A DNA stretch of 64,000 bases, taken from assembly GCF_001634365.1 (NCBI RefSeq), contig NZ_CP014578.1, positions 1,488,001 to 1,552,000 of the forward strand. The letters are read 5' to 3'. The DNA comes from Paraburkholderia phytofirmans OLGA172 (GTDB taxonomy: Bacteria; Pseudomonadota; Gammaproteobacteria; Burkholderiales; Burkholderiaceae). The notes below the pieces were generated by a model. The model saw nothing but the letters and a program-made list of their open reading frames with translations. It had not been told where the DNA came from and ran no database searches. The translations under genes were made by a program, and so were the position numbers. Positions 56,576-64,000 of the stretch are shown here, one piece after another (positions within the stretch are counted from its first letter, which is position 1; each line of letters begins with the position of its first letter).

Positions 56576-57171
56576 GACGCTGTAAATCAACGACCAAATC
56601 CGGACGTCGCTGCCTCAACCAGCCTTTGGCAGAAAGCGATTTTTGTAGGATCCATCATTCTGATTTATCGGCAAGCGGGGCGATCGCCGTTGGTGCGGGC
56701 GCCTTGCTTGGGAACAGCATCGCTCCCGGGGTAGGTGGCTTGTTGCTCGGTGGAATCGCAGCTCAATTGGCCCGGACGCTGCTCAAGAGGGAAAACGAGA
56801 CAAAGACGCGCGTATTCGTGAGCTTTGACTTCGACAACGACCGAGTGCTAAAAGACTTTATTCTTGGACAGGCCAAGCTGCAGGACTCTCCGTTCGAGGT
56901 CGCCGACTACTCCCTAAAGGAGGCGGCGCCTGAGCGCGACTGGGAAAATAAGGCGCGTGCGGCAATTAGCCGTGCCAACATCGTCGTTGTTATGGTTGGA
57001 CCCAAGACGCACAAGGCGCAAGGCGTTCTCAAGGAGGTGGCGATGGCGCGTGTAGCGGGCGTCAAGATTGTACAGGTCATCGGGTATAAGGACGGTGACT
57101 ACACCGCGGTGCCGAATGCCGGCCGGCTGTACGCATGGAACTGGGAAAACCTCAAGAAGCTGTTGGGCTAA
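56572..57171 (+). CDS. thsB: ThsB-type TIR-like protein with N-terminal zinc-ligand motif (Thoeris)
   Basis: 199 residues. Residues 4-28 hold a Cys4-Cys14-Cys25-His28 pattern with the spacing of small zinc knuckles (C...T..G..C then FCRIHH). Residues about 35-68 are a glycine-rich hydrophobic stretch that may enter the membrane. Residues 78-199 form a TIR-like (DUF1863 type) domain: TRVFVSFDFDNDRVLKDFIL, WENKARAAISRANIVVVMVG, and Glu155 in VLKEVAMAR, a candidate catalytic Glu. ThsB proteins sense infection and make a cyclic ADP-ribose isomer that activates ThsA. The IS5 element downstream separates it from thsA. Confidence 0.85.
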   Translation: MRRCKSTTKSGRRCLNQPLAESDFCRIHHSDLSASGAIAVGAGALLGNSIAPGVGGLLLGGIAAQLARTLLKRENETKTRVFVSFDFDNDRVLKDFILGQAKLQDSPFEVADYSLKEAAPERDWENKARAAISRANIVVVMVGPKTHKAQGVLKEVAMARVAGVKIVQVIGYKDGDYTAVPNAGRLYAWNWENLKKLLG

Positions 57172-57345
57172 AAGATCGAACGGAGTGCGTTCGCGTGGCT
57201 AGGTGGCTGGGCAATGCAACATGGTCGTCACTATTCTGCTGATCGGCTCGCCAAGCTATCAGTGCCGCGAATATGGCTTCGTACTGCGCGACCGACAGCA
57301 TCATAAACATGCTAATTGCATCATTTCCCTACTATCCCGTCCCTA

Positions 57346-58202
57346 GAGGGTGTTAGGAACTTTGAGTTAGACCTGGTATCCTGGCGGAATGAAAAACCGC
57401 AGGCCATACCCAACGGATGTGTCGGATGAAGAGTGGTACTTCGCCGCTCCGTACCTGACCTTGATGAACAAAGACGCGCCGCAGCGCCGCTACGAACTGC
57501 GCGAGATGTTCAACGCGCTGCGCTGGATCGTACGTGCGGGTGCGCCGTGGCGTTTGTTGCCCAATGATTTTCCACCGTGGGAACTGGTCTACCAGCAGAC
57601 GCAACGCTGGATTCAGGCAGGCTGTTTCGAGGCGATGGTGAATGACCTGCGTTCGATCATCCGGATCGCACAGGAGCGCCGTGGTCAACCCAGCGCGGTC
57701 ATTCTCGACGGGCGGACCCTGCAGTCGACATGCGAGAGTGGGCCTCGCGCCGGTTACGACGGCTACAAACGCAAACGCGGCAGTAAGGTCCACATGGCGG
57801 TTGATACTTTGGGGCAGTTGCTTGCTGTGCATGTTACGCCGGCCAACGAACAGGAACGCGCGCAGGTCGGAGAACTGGCGCGTCAGGTTCAGCAGGCCAC
57901 GGGCCAGACGGTCAAGGTGGCGTTCGCCGATCAGGGATATACCGGCGAAGAGCCTGCGCAGGCGGCACTCGACGAAGGGATTGAGCTTCAGGTAATCAAG
58001 CTGCCGGAGGCGAAGAAGGGCTTCGTGCTGTTGCCGCGCCGCTGGGTGGTCGAGCGCAGCTTCGGCTGGCTCAACCGGTTCCGACGACTGGCCAGAGACT
58101 ACGAACGATTGCCCGAAACCTTGGCTGGTTTGCATTTCGTCGTATTCTCCGTGCTTATGCTTGTTCACTTTGCAACCCTTAACAAAAGTGCCTAACACCC
58201 TC
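57346..58202 (+). mobile_element. IS5-family insertion sequence inside the Thoeris locus
   Basis: 857 bp. Terminal inverted repeats start GAGGGTGTTAGGAACTTT at the left and, reading inward from the right, GAGGGTGTTAGGCACTTT, differing at one base in 18. A TA is present on both sides (57344-57345 and 58203-58204) as target duplication, and joining the flanks restores CTAG. The single transposase gene is intact, so the insertion is recent. Confidence 0.92.
57389..58195 (+). CDS. IS5-family transposase
   Basis: 268 residues filling the element. N-terminal [20 protein letters not shown], then the DDE triad: Asp in [10 protein letters not shown], Asp in [10 protein letters not shown], and Glu in [15 protein letters not shown]. 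The last block is typical of the IS1031/IS427 branch of IS5. It cuts and joins the element ends at CTAG or TA targets. Complete and presumably active. It reads in the same direction as the Thoeris genes, and read-through into thsA is possible. Confidence 0.93.
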   Translation: MKNRRPYPTDVSDEEWYFAAPYLTLMNKDAPQRRYELREMFNALRWIVRAGAPWRLLPNDFPPWELVYQQTQRWIQAGCFEAMVNDLRSIIRIAQERRGQPSAVILDGRTLQSTCESGPRAGYDGYKRKRGSKVHMAVDTLGQLLAVHVTPANEQERAQVGELARQVQQATGQTVKVAFADQGYTGEEPAQAALDEGIELQVIKLPEAKKGFVLLPRRWVVERSFGWLNRFRRLARDYERLPETLAGLHFVVFSVLMLVHFATLNKSA

Positions 58203-58350
58203 TAGTTGATATAAAGAGTGGATTGGGGGCAAAATTCTTCGATCGGCAAATGTTACACTCGCTTCGAGCCGAAAAGTGCAAACATGTCTGATTTTCGCAG
58301 GAAGCGGAGTATCAACCTCGGCCTAATGAAAGCAATTAATAGAGGAACAT

Positions 58351-59781
58351 GTGCAAAGAGACCAAATAAAACTAGTGGAGACCCTGTCTAAAGAGCTCGA
58401 AGAAGGAAACCTCGCAATATTCGCTGGCGCGGGATTTTCCCGCGGGGCAGGATACGTCGATTGGAAAACGTTGCTAAAGCCGATTGCAGACGATCTCGAT
58501 CTTGATGTGGAAAAGGAATGGGATCTTGTCACATTGGCGCAGTACCACACAAACGTCAATCACACAAATCGAGCAAAGCTCAACCAGCTTCTGGTGACGG
58601 AATTCTCTACGGATCTCGCGCCGACGGATAATCATCGCATTCTTGCTAGGCTACCGATCTATACGTTCTGGACAACAAATTACGACAAGCTTATCGAATC
58701 GTCTCTTGAGTCGAACGGAAAAATTCCTGACGTCAAGTACACGGTCAAGCAGCTGGCGACGACGCGTCGCCATCGAGACGCCATTGTCTACAAGATGCAC
58801 GGTGACGCCGACCACGCATCGGAAGCTGTGCTGATTCGCGATGACTACGAGCGCTACCACCTTGCAATGCAGCCGTTCATTACTGCACTGAGCGGCGACT
58901 TGGTGTCGAAGACCTTCTTGTTCTTGGGGTTCAGTTTCACCGACCCGAATCTTGAATACATCCTCAGCCGTGTCCGAATCCAGTATGGAAAGGACCAACG
59001 GCAGCACCATTGCATTCTGCGGCGCGTAAGCCAAGATGCGGGCGAAAGCAAAGCCGACTTCGAGTATAGGCAGCGGAAAGAGAAGCTGTTCGAAGGAGAG
59101 CTGTTGCGCGTTGGCATTAAGACGACCTACGTTGACGAGTATGGTGAGATAACGACTATCCTGAAAGCTGTTGAGGACAAGCACAAACGGCGAACGATTT
59201 TTGTCTCGGGAGCTGCGCACGATTACTCGCCGTGGACTCAGGCCGAGGCGGAGAAGTTTGTGTACAACCTGAGTCGCGAAATCAGCAAGGCAGACTTCCG
59301 GGTCATCTCGGGGTTTGGTCTCGGTGTCGGCAGTGCGGTCATCACGGGCGTCCTTGAGCAGACCATCATGAACGGAGGGCGCCTCGGCAGTGAGCAGTTG
59401 GTTCTGCGACCGTTTCCCCAGACTCAGTCTGGAACTCGGCCGCTCCGAGAACTGTGGCGAGAGTATCGCCATACGATGATTGACCATGCTGGCATCGCCA
59501 TCTTCCTATTTGGGAACAAGCTGCAAGGCGATATCGTTGTCGAGTCGAACGGAATGCGCGAGGAATTCGACATTGCTCGCGAGAAAGGTGTCTTCGTTAT
59601 CCCTGTCGGTATTACCGGCTCGATAACCCGAAAGTTTTGGGAAGAGGTGCTGGCAGCTTTTGATCCAACCACGCATCAGAACGGCGCTCAAATACTGCCG
59701 CTCCTGCAGGCTCTTGGCGACGACAAGACGGATTTCGACGCCGCCACGGAGATTGTGTTGAAACTTCTACGAATCATCTAG
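58351..59781 (+). CDS. thsA: ThsA: SIR2-SLOG NADase effector of the Thoeris defence system
   Basis: 476 residues, GTG start after AGAGGA; a frame from ATG at 58349 is not in phase. SIR2 domain at 1-280: NLAIFAGAGFSRGAG, TTNYDK with Asn110, YKMHGD with His150, and FLFLGFSFTDPNLEYIL. SLOG domain at about 285-476: TIFVSGAAHDYSPW, SGFGLGVGSAV, GMREEFDIA. This is the architecture and length of Bacillus cereus ThsA, whose Asn112 and His152 are needed. The SLOG part binds the ThsB signal and the SIR2 part then destroys NAD, halting the infected cell. The second thsB starts 8 bases later. Confidence 0.95.
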   Translation: MQRDQIKLVETLSKELEEGNLAIFAGAGFSRGAGYVDWKTLLKPIADDLDLDVEKEWDLVTLAQYHTNVNHTNRAKLNQLLVTEFSTDLAPTDNHRILARLPIYTFWTTNYDKLIESSLESNGKIPDVKYTVKQLATTRRHRDAIVYKMHGDADHASEAVLIRDDYERYHLAMQPFITALSGDLVSKTFLFLGFSFTDPNLEYILSRVRIQYGKDQRQHHCILRRVSQDAGESKADFEYRQRKEKLFEGELLRVGIKTTYVDEYGEITTILKAVEDKHKRRTIFVSGAAHDYSPWTQAEAEKFVYNLSREISKADFRVISGFGLGVGSAVITGVLEQTIMNGGRLGSEQLVLRPFPQTQSGTRPLRELWREYRHTMIDHAGIAIFLFGNKLQGDIVVESNGMREEFDIAREKGVFVIPVGITGSITRKFWEEVLAAFDPTTHQNGAQILPLLQALGDDKTDFDAATEIVLKLLRII

Positions 59782-59789
59782 GGACAAAA

Positions 59790-60230
59790 ATGGCAAGAAA
59801 AGTCTTCTTTAGCTTCAAGTATGACGATGTTCAGCGTGCCATGAATGTGCGCAATAGTAACGTCATCACGGGTGCAATCAAGTCGGGGTTCATCGATAAG
59901 GCGGACTTTGAAGAGGTCGAGCGCAAGGGCGACAATGCCATCAAAGCATGGATTGACAAGCAGCTCGAGGGCACGACAGTCACGGTGGTGCTGGTCGGCG
60001 CGAATACGAACAAGAGTCGATGGGTCAAGTACGAGATTGACCAGAGTATCGCTCGGGGAAATGGAATCCTGACCATCGATGTTAGCAAGATCAAAGGTCT
60101 GGACGGGAACACCACTGAGTGCTGCAGCCTGCGCGTCAAGGGGTACAACCACTACCTGTGGAACAACGGCAACGGTAGGGATAACCTCGGTAAGTGGGTC
60201 GAGGACGCAGCTGTAGCCGCAGGCAAATAG
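59790..60230 (+). CDS. thsB: ThsB: TIR-like signal-producing protein of the Thoeris defence system
   Basis: 146 residues, 8 bases after thsA. A minimal TIR-like domain: MARKVFFSFKYDDVQRAMNV, a flexible middle, VTVVLVGANTNKSRWVKYEI with Glu82 as likely catalytic residue (Glu85 in the B. cereus protein). It has no zinc motif or membrane stretch, unlike the ThsB at 56572. Two sequence-unlike ThsB proteins served by one ThsA suggest sensing of different phages. In the family ThsB uses NAD to make the activating cyclic ADP-ribose isomer. Confidence 0.93.
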   Translation: MARKVFFSFKYDDVQRAMNVRNSNVITGAIKSGFIDKADFEEVERKGDNAIKAWIDKQLEGTTVTVVLVGANTNKSRWVKYEIDQSIARGNGILTIDVSKIKGLDGNTTECCSLRVKGYNHYLWNNGNGRDNLGKWVEDAAVAAGK

Positions 60231-60703
60231 TTGGCAGTTGTGCTCGGGTCGCCGGTTTCAGCGGCCCACCCCAATATGGTCGGTCGGACTGGAGGGCGGG
60301 AGTGTGAGCTCGCTCATACGGGAAGCTGCCGGTCGGCTGTTCGATGCCCGGCACTGACAGCAATCCGCCACCTTGCTGACGTAGAACCCAGCCCGCCCTG
60401 ACGTCGGCTAAGGCCGAGGACCTGCCGGCAGCCGGACAGCGAAGGGCCGCCGTGCGTTTGCAAGGGTCCCCTCTGTTCATTTCAGTCCGGTCGCCAAGGC
60501 GTGGCGGCTGGGGTGGGAGGAGAAAGTCCCCGGCCTCGGATCCAGACCGGGGTGGCCGGACGCTCATCACGGGGTCCGGCCTGAGCTGGAAAAGTCGGTA
60601 TCGGCGCGCCCGGCGCGTCCGGCATGCGCGGGTGCCTTGCCGTTCACCGATGGCGCAGGTGACTGGGCTGTTATCGCCAGTTCGTCACCGAGGCGGGCTG
60701 CGG
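60231..60703. other. GC-rich gap between Thoeris and the recombinase
   Basis: 473 bases with no supported gene. The sequence changes from AT-moderate to very GC-rich at about 60240, which may mark the edge of the acquired defence block. Confidence 0.4.
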
Positions 60704-62551
60704 CTACCGGGCAGGGCGCGATGCGGGCTCACGGGTCGAAGCCGGCCGCGCTGGCAGACGCCGGAACGCCGCGCCAACCTGGCGGGCGCGTCTGGCCTCG
60801 TCCCCGTGCAGGTAAGTCGAGGTCGTCGCAATCGACGCATGACGCAGGTTGTCGCGCACCGCGACGAGTTCGACCCCCGCGTTGAGCGCGTGGGTCGCGT
60901 GCGTATGCCGCAGCCAGTGCGGGCTCGCGTGCCGCAGTTTCCCGGCGAGCGCCGGGTCGCGCGCTTCGATGCGCCCGGCCGCCGCCTCAAAAAATGCCCC
61001 CAGCACCTGCCGCAGCCGCGTCGCGCTGATGCCGGCGCCCGGGCGGCCCGGTGCCTCCGGCGGCCGCGCATCGTCTGCTTTCACGAGGGCACCGACCAGC
61101 GGCGTGGCCGGCTGCCAGCGCGAACGCGTGACCGGCAGGCCGCGTGCTTTCAGATACGACCGCAGCGCCTCGCGTGCGAGCGGCGGCAGCGCCACCTTGC
61201 CGGGCTCCGCGCCCTTGCCGGTCACCTGCAACCATGCATCGTCGCGCGCATCGGTCGCGATGTCGCCGAGCGTCGCGCTCACGAGCTCATGCGCGCGCAG
61301 TCCCGTCGCATAGCTGAAATCGAGCAGGAAGCGCAGGCGCTGCGCGGCCGGTGCGCTCCAGCCAGACCACCCGGTTGACCATTCCAGCCCGTCGGCGAGG
61401 GCGCGGACGGTCCGCCATTCGGCGTCGGTGAGACTGCGGGCTGCGTCTAACGGACCGTGACTGCTGGCGCCGCGCACCCGGATGCCGGCAAACGGATTGG
61501 CCAGCACATAGCACTGCTCGATGAGCCAGCGGAACAGCGCGCGGATGACCGATAGCGCATACGCCGCCGAGCGGGGCGACAGGCCGTGCGCAAACGGGCG
61601 CCATCCGGCGGAGCGGCGCGAGCAGGGCGGTCCGGTCCAGCGCCCGCGCGGCGCCGGCCGTCGCAGGAACGCGCGGTAGGCGATTGCATCGTCGGTCGTG
61701 AGCGATGACAGCGGCTGCTGCCATTCGACAATCGCCCACAGCATCAGCCGCTCGGCTTCCTTGCGGTACGCGCGCTGCGTGTCGGCCGACTCATGCAGGG
61801 CGAGCCACGACTGGATGGCCCCGTAATCATTGGTGGCGCCCAGCAGGCAGGCTTCACGCGGAGCACGGAAGCGGCCGCGTGAGCCGTCAAGGTCTTCCGG
61901 CAGGACGAGGTGTTCCCATGGGACGACCAGGGTCTGCTGTTCATCCGGCGCGGGCTGCGTCGCCTCTACCAGCTGCCGCGCGTGAGCAGTAAGGCGCGGG
62001 TGCGCAGCAAAGAACGTCTCGATGGTCCGGGCGCCGGTCACACCGAGCCCCGGGATGCTGCGCCACCAGCGCCGCCGCCGCGGCACCCGCAGCGTCAGTT
62101 CGGCGGGCGTGCGGATGTGCTGCGCGTGCAGCGCGCGGACGGCGCGCGGCGCCAGCCACCTCGAAATGTCATCGGTCAGTCGCGGCTGCGGGATGGGCGC
62201 GGTACGCAGGATGTCGATCGCGTGGACGACCGCAGTCGCGTACCGGGTCCGGCTGGCCGTCTCATGGTCGAACAGCTGCGCAAGGTCGTCGCGCTGCCGG
62301 GAACGTGCAAACGTGACCACCGTGCGGCGGATCCGGCCAATCAGGCTGCGGGACGACTGGCCGTCGATGCGGAGGTGGGGGAGGTAGTGCGTGACGGCGG
62401 CGCGCGCGGTGAGACCCTCGTACCAGGCGCGCAGCGCAGCGAGTGACGCAAGGTCAGGGAAGGGAGGCGCAGCGGGGTCGGTGACATCGGCCCCGGCCGG
62501 GATGCCGGGGGAGGGGCGGCCTCGCCCGGAGCGGGGCGGCGGCGTTTTCAT
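60704..62551 (-). CDS. Tyrosine recombinase / integrase, 615 residues
   Basis: Long integrase with an N-terminal region of about 230 residues holding a helix-hairpin-like stretch (IPGLGVTGARTIETFFAAHP), a core-binding domain (ADTQRAYRKEAERLMLWAIV) and the catalytic domain. The active-site residues are Arg in YATGLRAHELV, His-x-x-Arg in HWLRHTHATHAL, His in LRHASIATTS, and Tyr in TSTYLHGDEA. Tyrosine recombinases of this size with the extra N-terminal domain are common at Burkholderiales islands and plasmids. It is the likely mover or resolver of the adjoining region. The start is the ATG at 62551; a palindrome lies 31 bases upstream. Confidence 0.92.
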   Translation of the reverse strand: MKTPPPRSGRGRPSPGIPAGADVTDPAAPPFPDLASLAALRAWYEGLTARAAVTHYLPHLRIDGQSSRSLIGRIRRTVVTFARSRQRDDLAQLFDHETASRTRYATAVVHAIDILRTAPIPQPRLTDDISRWLAPRAVRALHAQHIRTPAELTLRVPRRRRWWRSIPGLGVTGARTIETFFAAHPRLTAHARQLVEATQPAPDEQQTLVVPWEHLVLPEDLDGSRGRFRAPREACLLGATNDYGAIQSWLALHESADTQRAYRKEAERLMLWAIVEWQQPLSSLTTDDAIAYRAFLRRPAPRGRWTGPPCSRRSAGWRPFAHGLSPRSAAYALSVIRALFRWLIEQCYVLANPFAGIRVRGASSHGPLDAARSLTDAEWRTVRALADGLEWSTGWSGWSAPAAQRLRFLLDFSYATGLRAHELVSATLGDIATDARDDAWLQVTGKGAEPGKVALPPLAREALRSYLKARGLPVTRSRWQPATPLVGALVKADDARPPEAPGRPGAGISATRLRQVLGAFFEAAAGRIEARDPALAGKLRHASPHWLRHTHATHALNAGVELVAVRDNLRHASIATTSTYLHGDEARRARQVGAAFRRLPARPASTREPASRPAR

Positions 62552-62581
62552 ATGGGGAAGTTTAGGTCAGCGATGATGCTC

Positions 62582-62605
62582 TTGCGATAAAGCTATTTAT
62601 CGCAA
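62582..62605. promoter_or_regulatory. Perfect palindrome upstream of the recombinase gene
   Basis: 10-bp arms TTGCGATAAA and TTTATCGCAA around GCTA, in otherwise very GC-rich DNA. It is 31 bases before the recombinase start. It could be an operator or the recombinase's own core site. Confidence 0.6.
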
Positions 62606-63554
62606 ACGACCTATCGGGTCATGCACCCTGGCGGCGGGTCACGCGGCACCGCACGGGCCCAGGGCGACGGGGTCGGCGTGCCCGTCAGTGGGTTTCACGT
62701 GGGTCTCAGGTGGGTCGTCAGGCGGGGCGTGCGGGTGCGCGGGGCCGGGGCCGGACCGCCGCCCGGTCGGCTGCCGCAGTCGTGAAAAAACTGGTTGGCA
62801 GCCCGAACGGATTGGCGATGGCCCGACAGGGGCACCCCAAGGGCAACCGGGGGCGGGGGATGAAAGGGATGCCGGAACCGGGCGGCGGCCACGGGCCCAC
62901 CCGCACGGCGCCTCCTCACCCGTGGACGACCTTTGGGGGACGGGCGCGGCCGCCCCCTGTCATGCAGGCTTCGTGGGTGCGCAGCGGCACCGGGGTGAGG
63001 CACCGCGGTGACCCGTTGGAGGCCGCCGCCTGAAGCGAGCCCGCCGCCGCCTGGCCGGGGCGGACAGGCCGGGGCGCCCGCGTCAGGGTTTTTTGCCGAC
63101 AGTGTTTTCTGCCGATCCGCGCTGGGCCTGCTTCAGTTTGTTGGCCGCCAGGTCGCGCCGCCGGCGGGATTCCGCACGCGTCCCGGGCCGGTTCAGGAGG
63201 CGGTCGAACGCGTGGACCTGGATCCATCGGGCCGCGCCCCGTCGCGGGTGCTGCACCCTGCGGCTGAACACCCGGAAAGACGCGGCCGCGAAGCCAATGG
63301 CGAGAACCGGAATTGCCAGGACAACGGCTGCATGCACGGCATTGATGCTCATCACCGGCCCCCAGGCCTGAAGCACGCCAGGCTGGCTGCGACGCCACGG
63401 TAATTCGATGCTCTGTTGCGTCGTCCAGCCCCACGCGGCCATGGTAGCACGCGCGGTGACGGCTGCCCCGGAGGCCGAGCACACCAGGAAGCCGACCGGG
63501 AGTGGGGTATGACGCGGCCTTCGCCGCGCAGATGCGTCTCAAAGCCAGCGCGGC
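62606..63554. other. Very GC-rich stretch without a convincing gene
   Basis: About 950 bases with long open frames in nearly every phase, as expected from GC content. The best candidate is the leftward frame 63083-63484, which has one membrane-like segment (AAVVLAIPVLAIGFAAASF) and a basic tail, but no ribosome site. Confidence 0.35.
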
Positions 63555-63594
63555 AATGAAGGGGTCGATAGTTGGGGCTATCTACCCCTTCATT
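63555..63594. repeat. 17-bp inverted repeat (hairpin)
   Basis: Arms AATGAAGGGGTCGATAG (63555-63571) and CTATCTACCCCTTCATT (63578-63594) pair at 16 of 17 positions around a 6-base loop. No T run. It may be a mobile-element end or a recombination hairpin. Confidence 0.6.
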
Positions 63595-64000
63595 TGCGGA
63601 CACTGGCCGTTATATGGACCGGATGACGTCGCCGGATGGCATCCTGGCGTGATGACGCGGTGCGCCGACCGTGACCTGAGGACGCGGGACTGGATTTGTG
63701 ACCGCAGCCGCGAAGCGCGCGGCCACGCGCAATAGAAGACTTTGAAAACGCAGAGACGTGCCCGGCGGTCTGCGGCGGTCGACCCTCGGGGAAGACTGGC
63801 TCCGGCGCAGAACCCGGGCGTTGACGTTTCGCGGTCAGCGTCCTCGACCGTGCCCAGGACAGATTCCCCTGGCGACTTCACCCGGTGCGTGCCCGGCACG
63901 ACAGGACGACGGGCCTGTCGCGGACCACATGCCGCTGTGTGCCGATTGCGCGAAGGCGCGCCGATCGGGTAGGGTGACGAGATTTCAACCACAACGAGGA
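63595..64000. other. Right edge of window, nothing recognised
   Basis: About 400 bases without a supported gene. Confidence 0.35.

Noticed and set aside
62688..63033. Two overlapping 107-codon rightward frames
   Set aside because: GC-driven open frames with Pro/Gly/Arg-rich products; neither looks like a protein.
63083..63484. 133-codon leftward frame with one hydrophobic segment
   Set aside because: Possible small membrane protein, but no ribosome site and no recognised family; left as unsupported.

Overview
The window is GC-rich DNA of a Burkholderiales bacterium, most likely Paraburkholderia, Burkholderia or Caballeronia. I base this on codon use, the MdtABC-type RND operon, EAL/HDOD signalling proteins, a DUF6471 protein and a decayed BPSL0761-like gene. 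It begins inside an amino-acid ABC transporter binding-protein gene and ends in a GC-rich stretch behind a tyrosine recombinase. I saw no tRNA, rRNA or CRISPR array.

Region 1 (1-35.3 kb) is mostly chromosomal backbone. Cyclic-di-GMP-type proteins (EAL-HDOD at 0.6 kb and 23.3 kb, HDOD at 19.7 kb, PAS-GGDEF-EAL at 21.2 kb) surround a type I secretion locus: a very large RTX protein, then an overlapping HlyB-like / HlyD-like / TolC-like operon (14.5-19.6 kb). Upstream, 3.9-8.4 kb is an AT-rich patchwork of tandemly duplicated small lipoprotein genes mixed with broken 5' fragments of the RTX gene. The RTX gene is interrupted by a group II intron with its reverse transcriptase (about 8.61-10.97 kb). 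The first exon carries a conserved GHMWY histidine motif and the second a TNSCIDF cysteine motif, the order expected of a permuted papain-like (NlpC/P60 or LRAT-like) enzyme. Splicing would therefore be needed to assemble the putative active site. My reading, which is inference, is an exported effector with a bank of immunity-like lipoproteins. Then follow a peroxiredoxin, an mdtABC-type efflux operon with an odd low-complexity insert, and an IclR regulator.

Region 2 (35.3-51.4 kb) is a decayed accessory region: IS6 and IS3 transposase fragments, an orphan C5 cytosine methyltransferase, several small unknown genes, two adjacent frameshifted genes, an integrase pseudogene, and long stretches without a convincing gene.

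Region 3 (51.4-62.6 kb) is an anti-phage defence island. It has a complete qatABCD operon (KAP ATPase, QatB, QueC-like, TatD-like) with overlapping start and stop codons. This is followed by the truncated start of an OLD-like ATPase and a Thoeris system with one ThsA (SIR2-SLOG) and two different TIR-type ThsB proteins. An intact IS5-family element sits between the first thsB and thsA. The first ThsB has an unusual N-terminal zinc-ligand motif and a glycine-rich hydrophobic segment. A 615-aa tyrosine recombinase with a perfect palindrome upstream closes the island.
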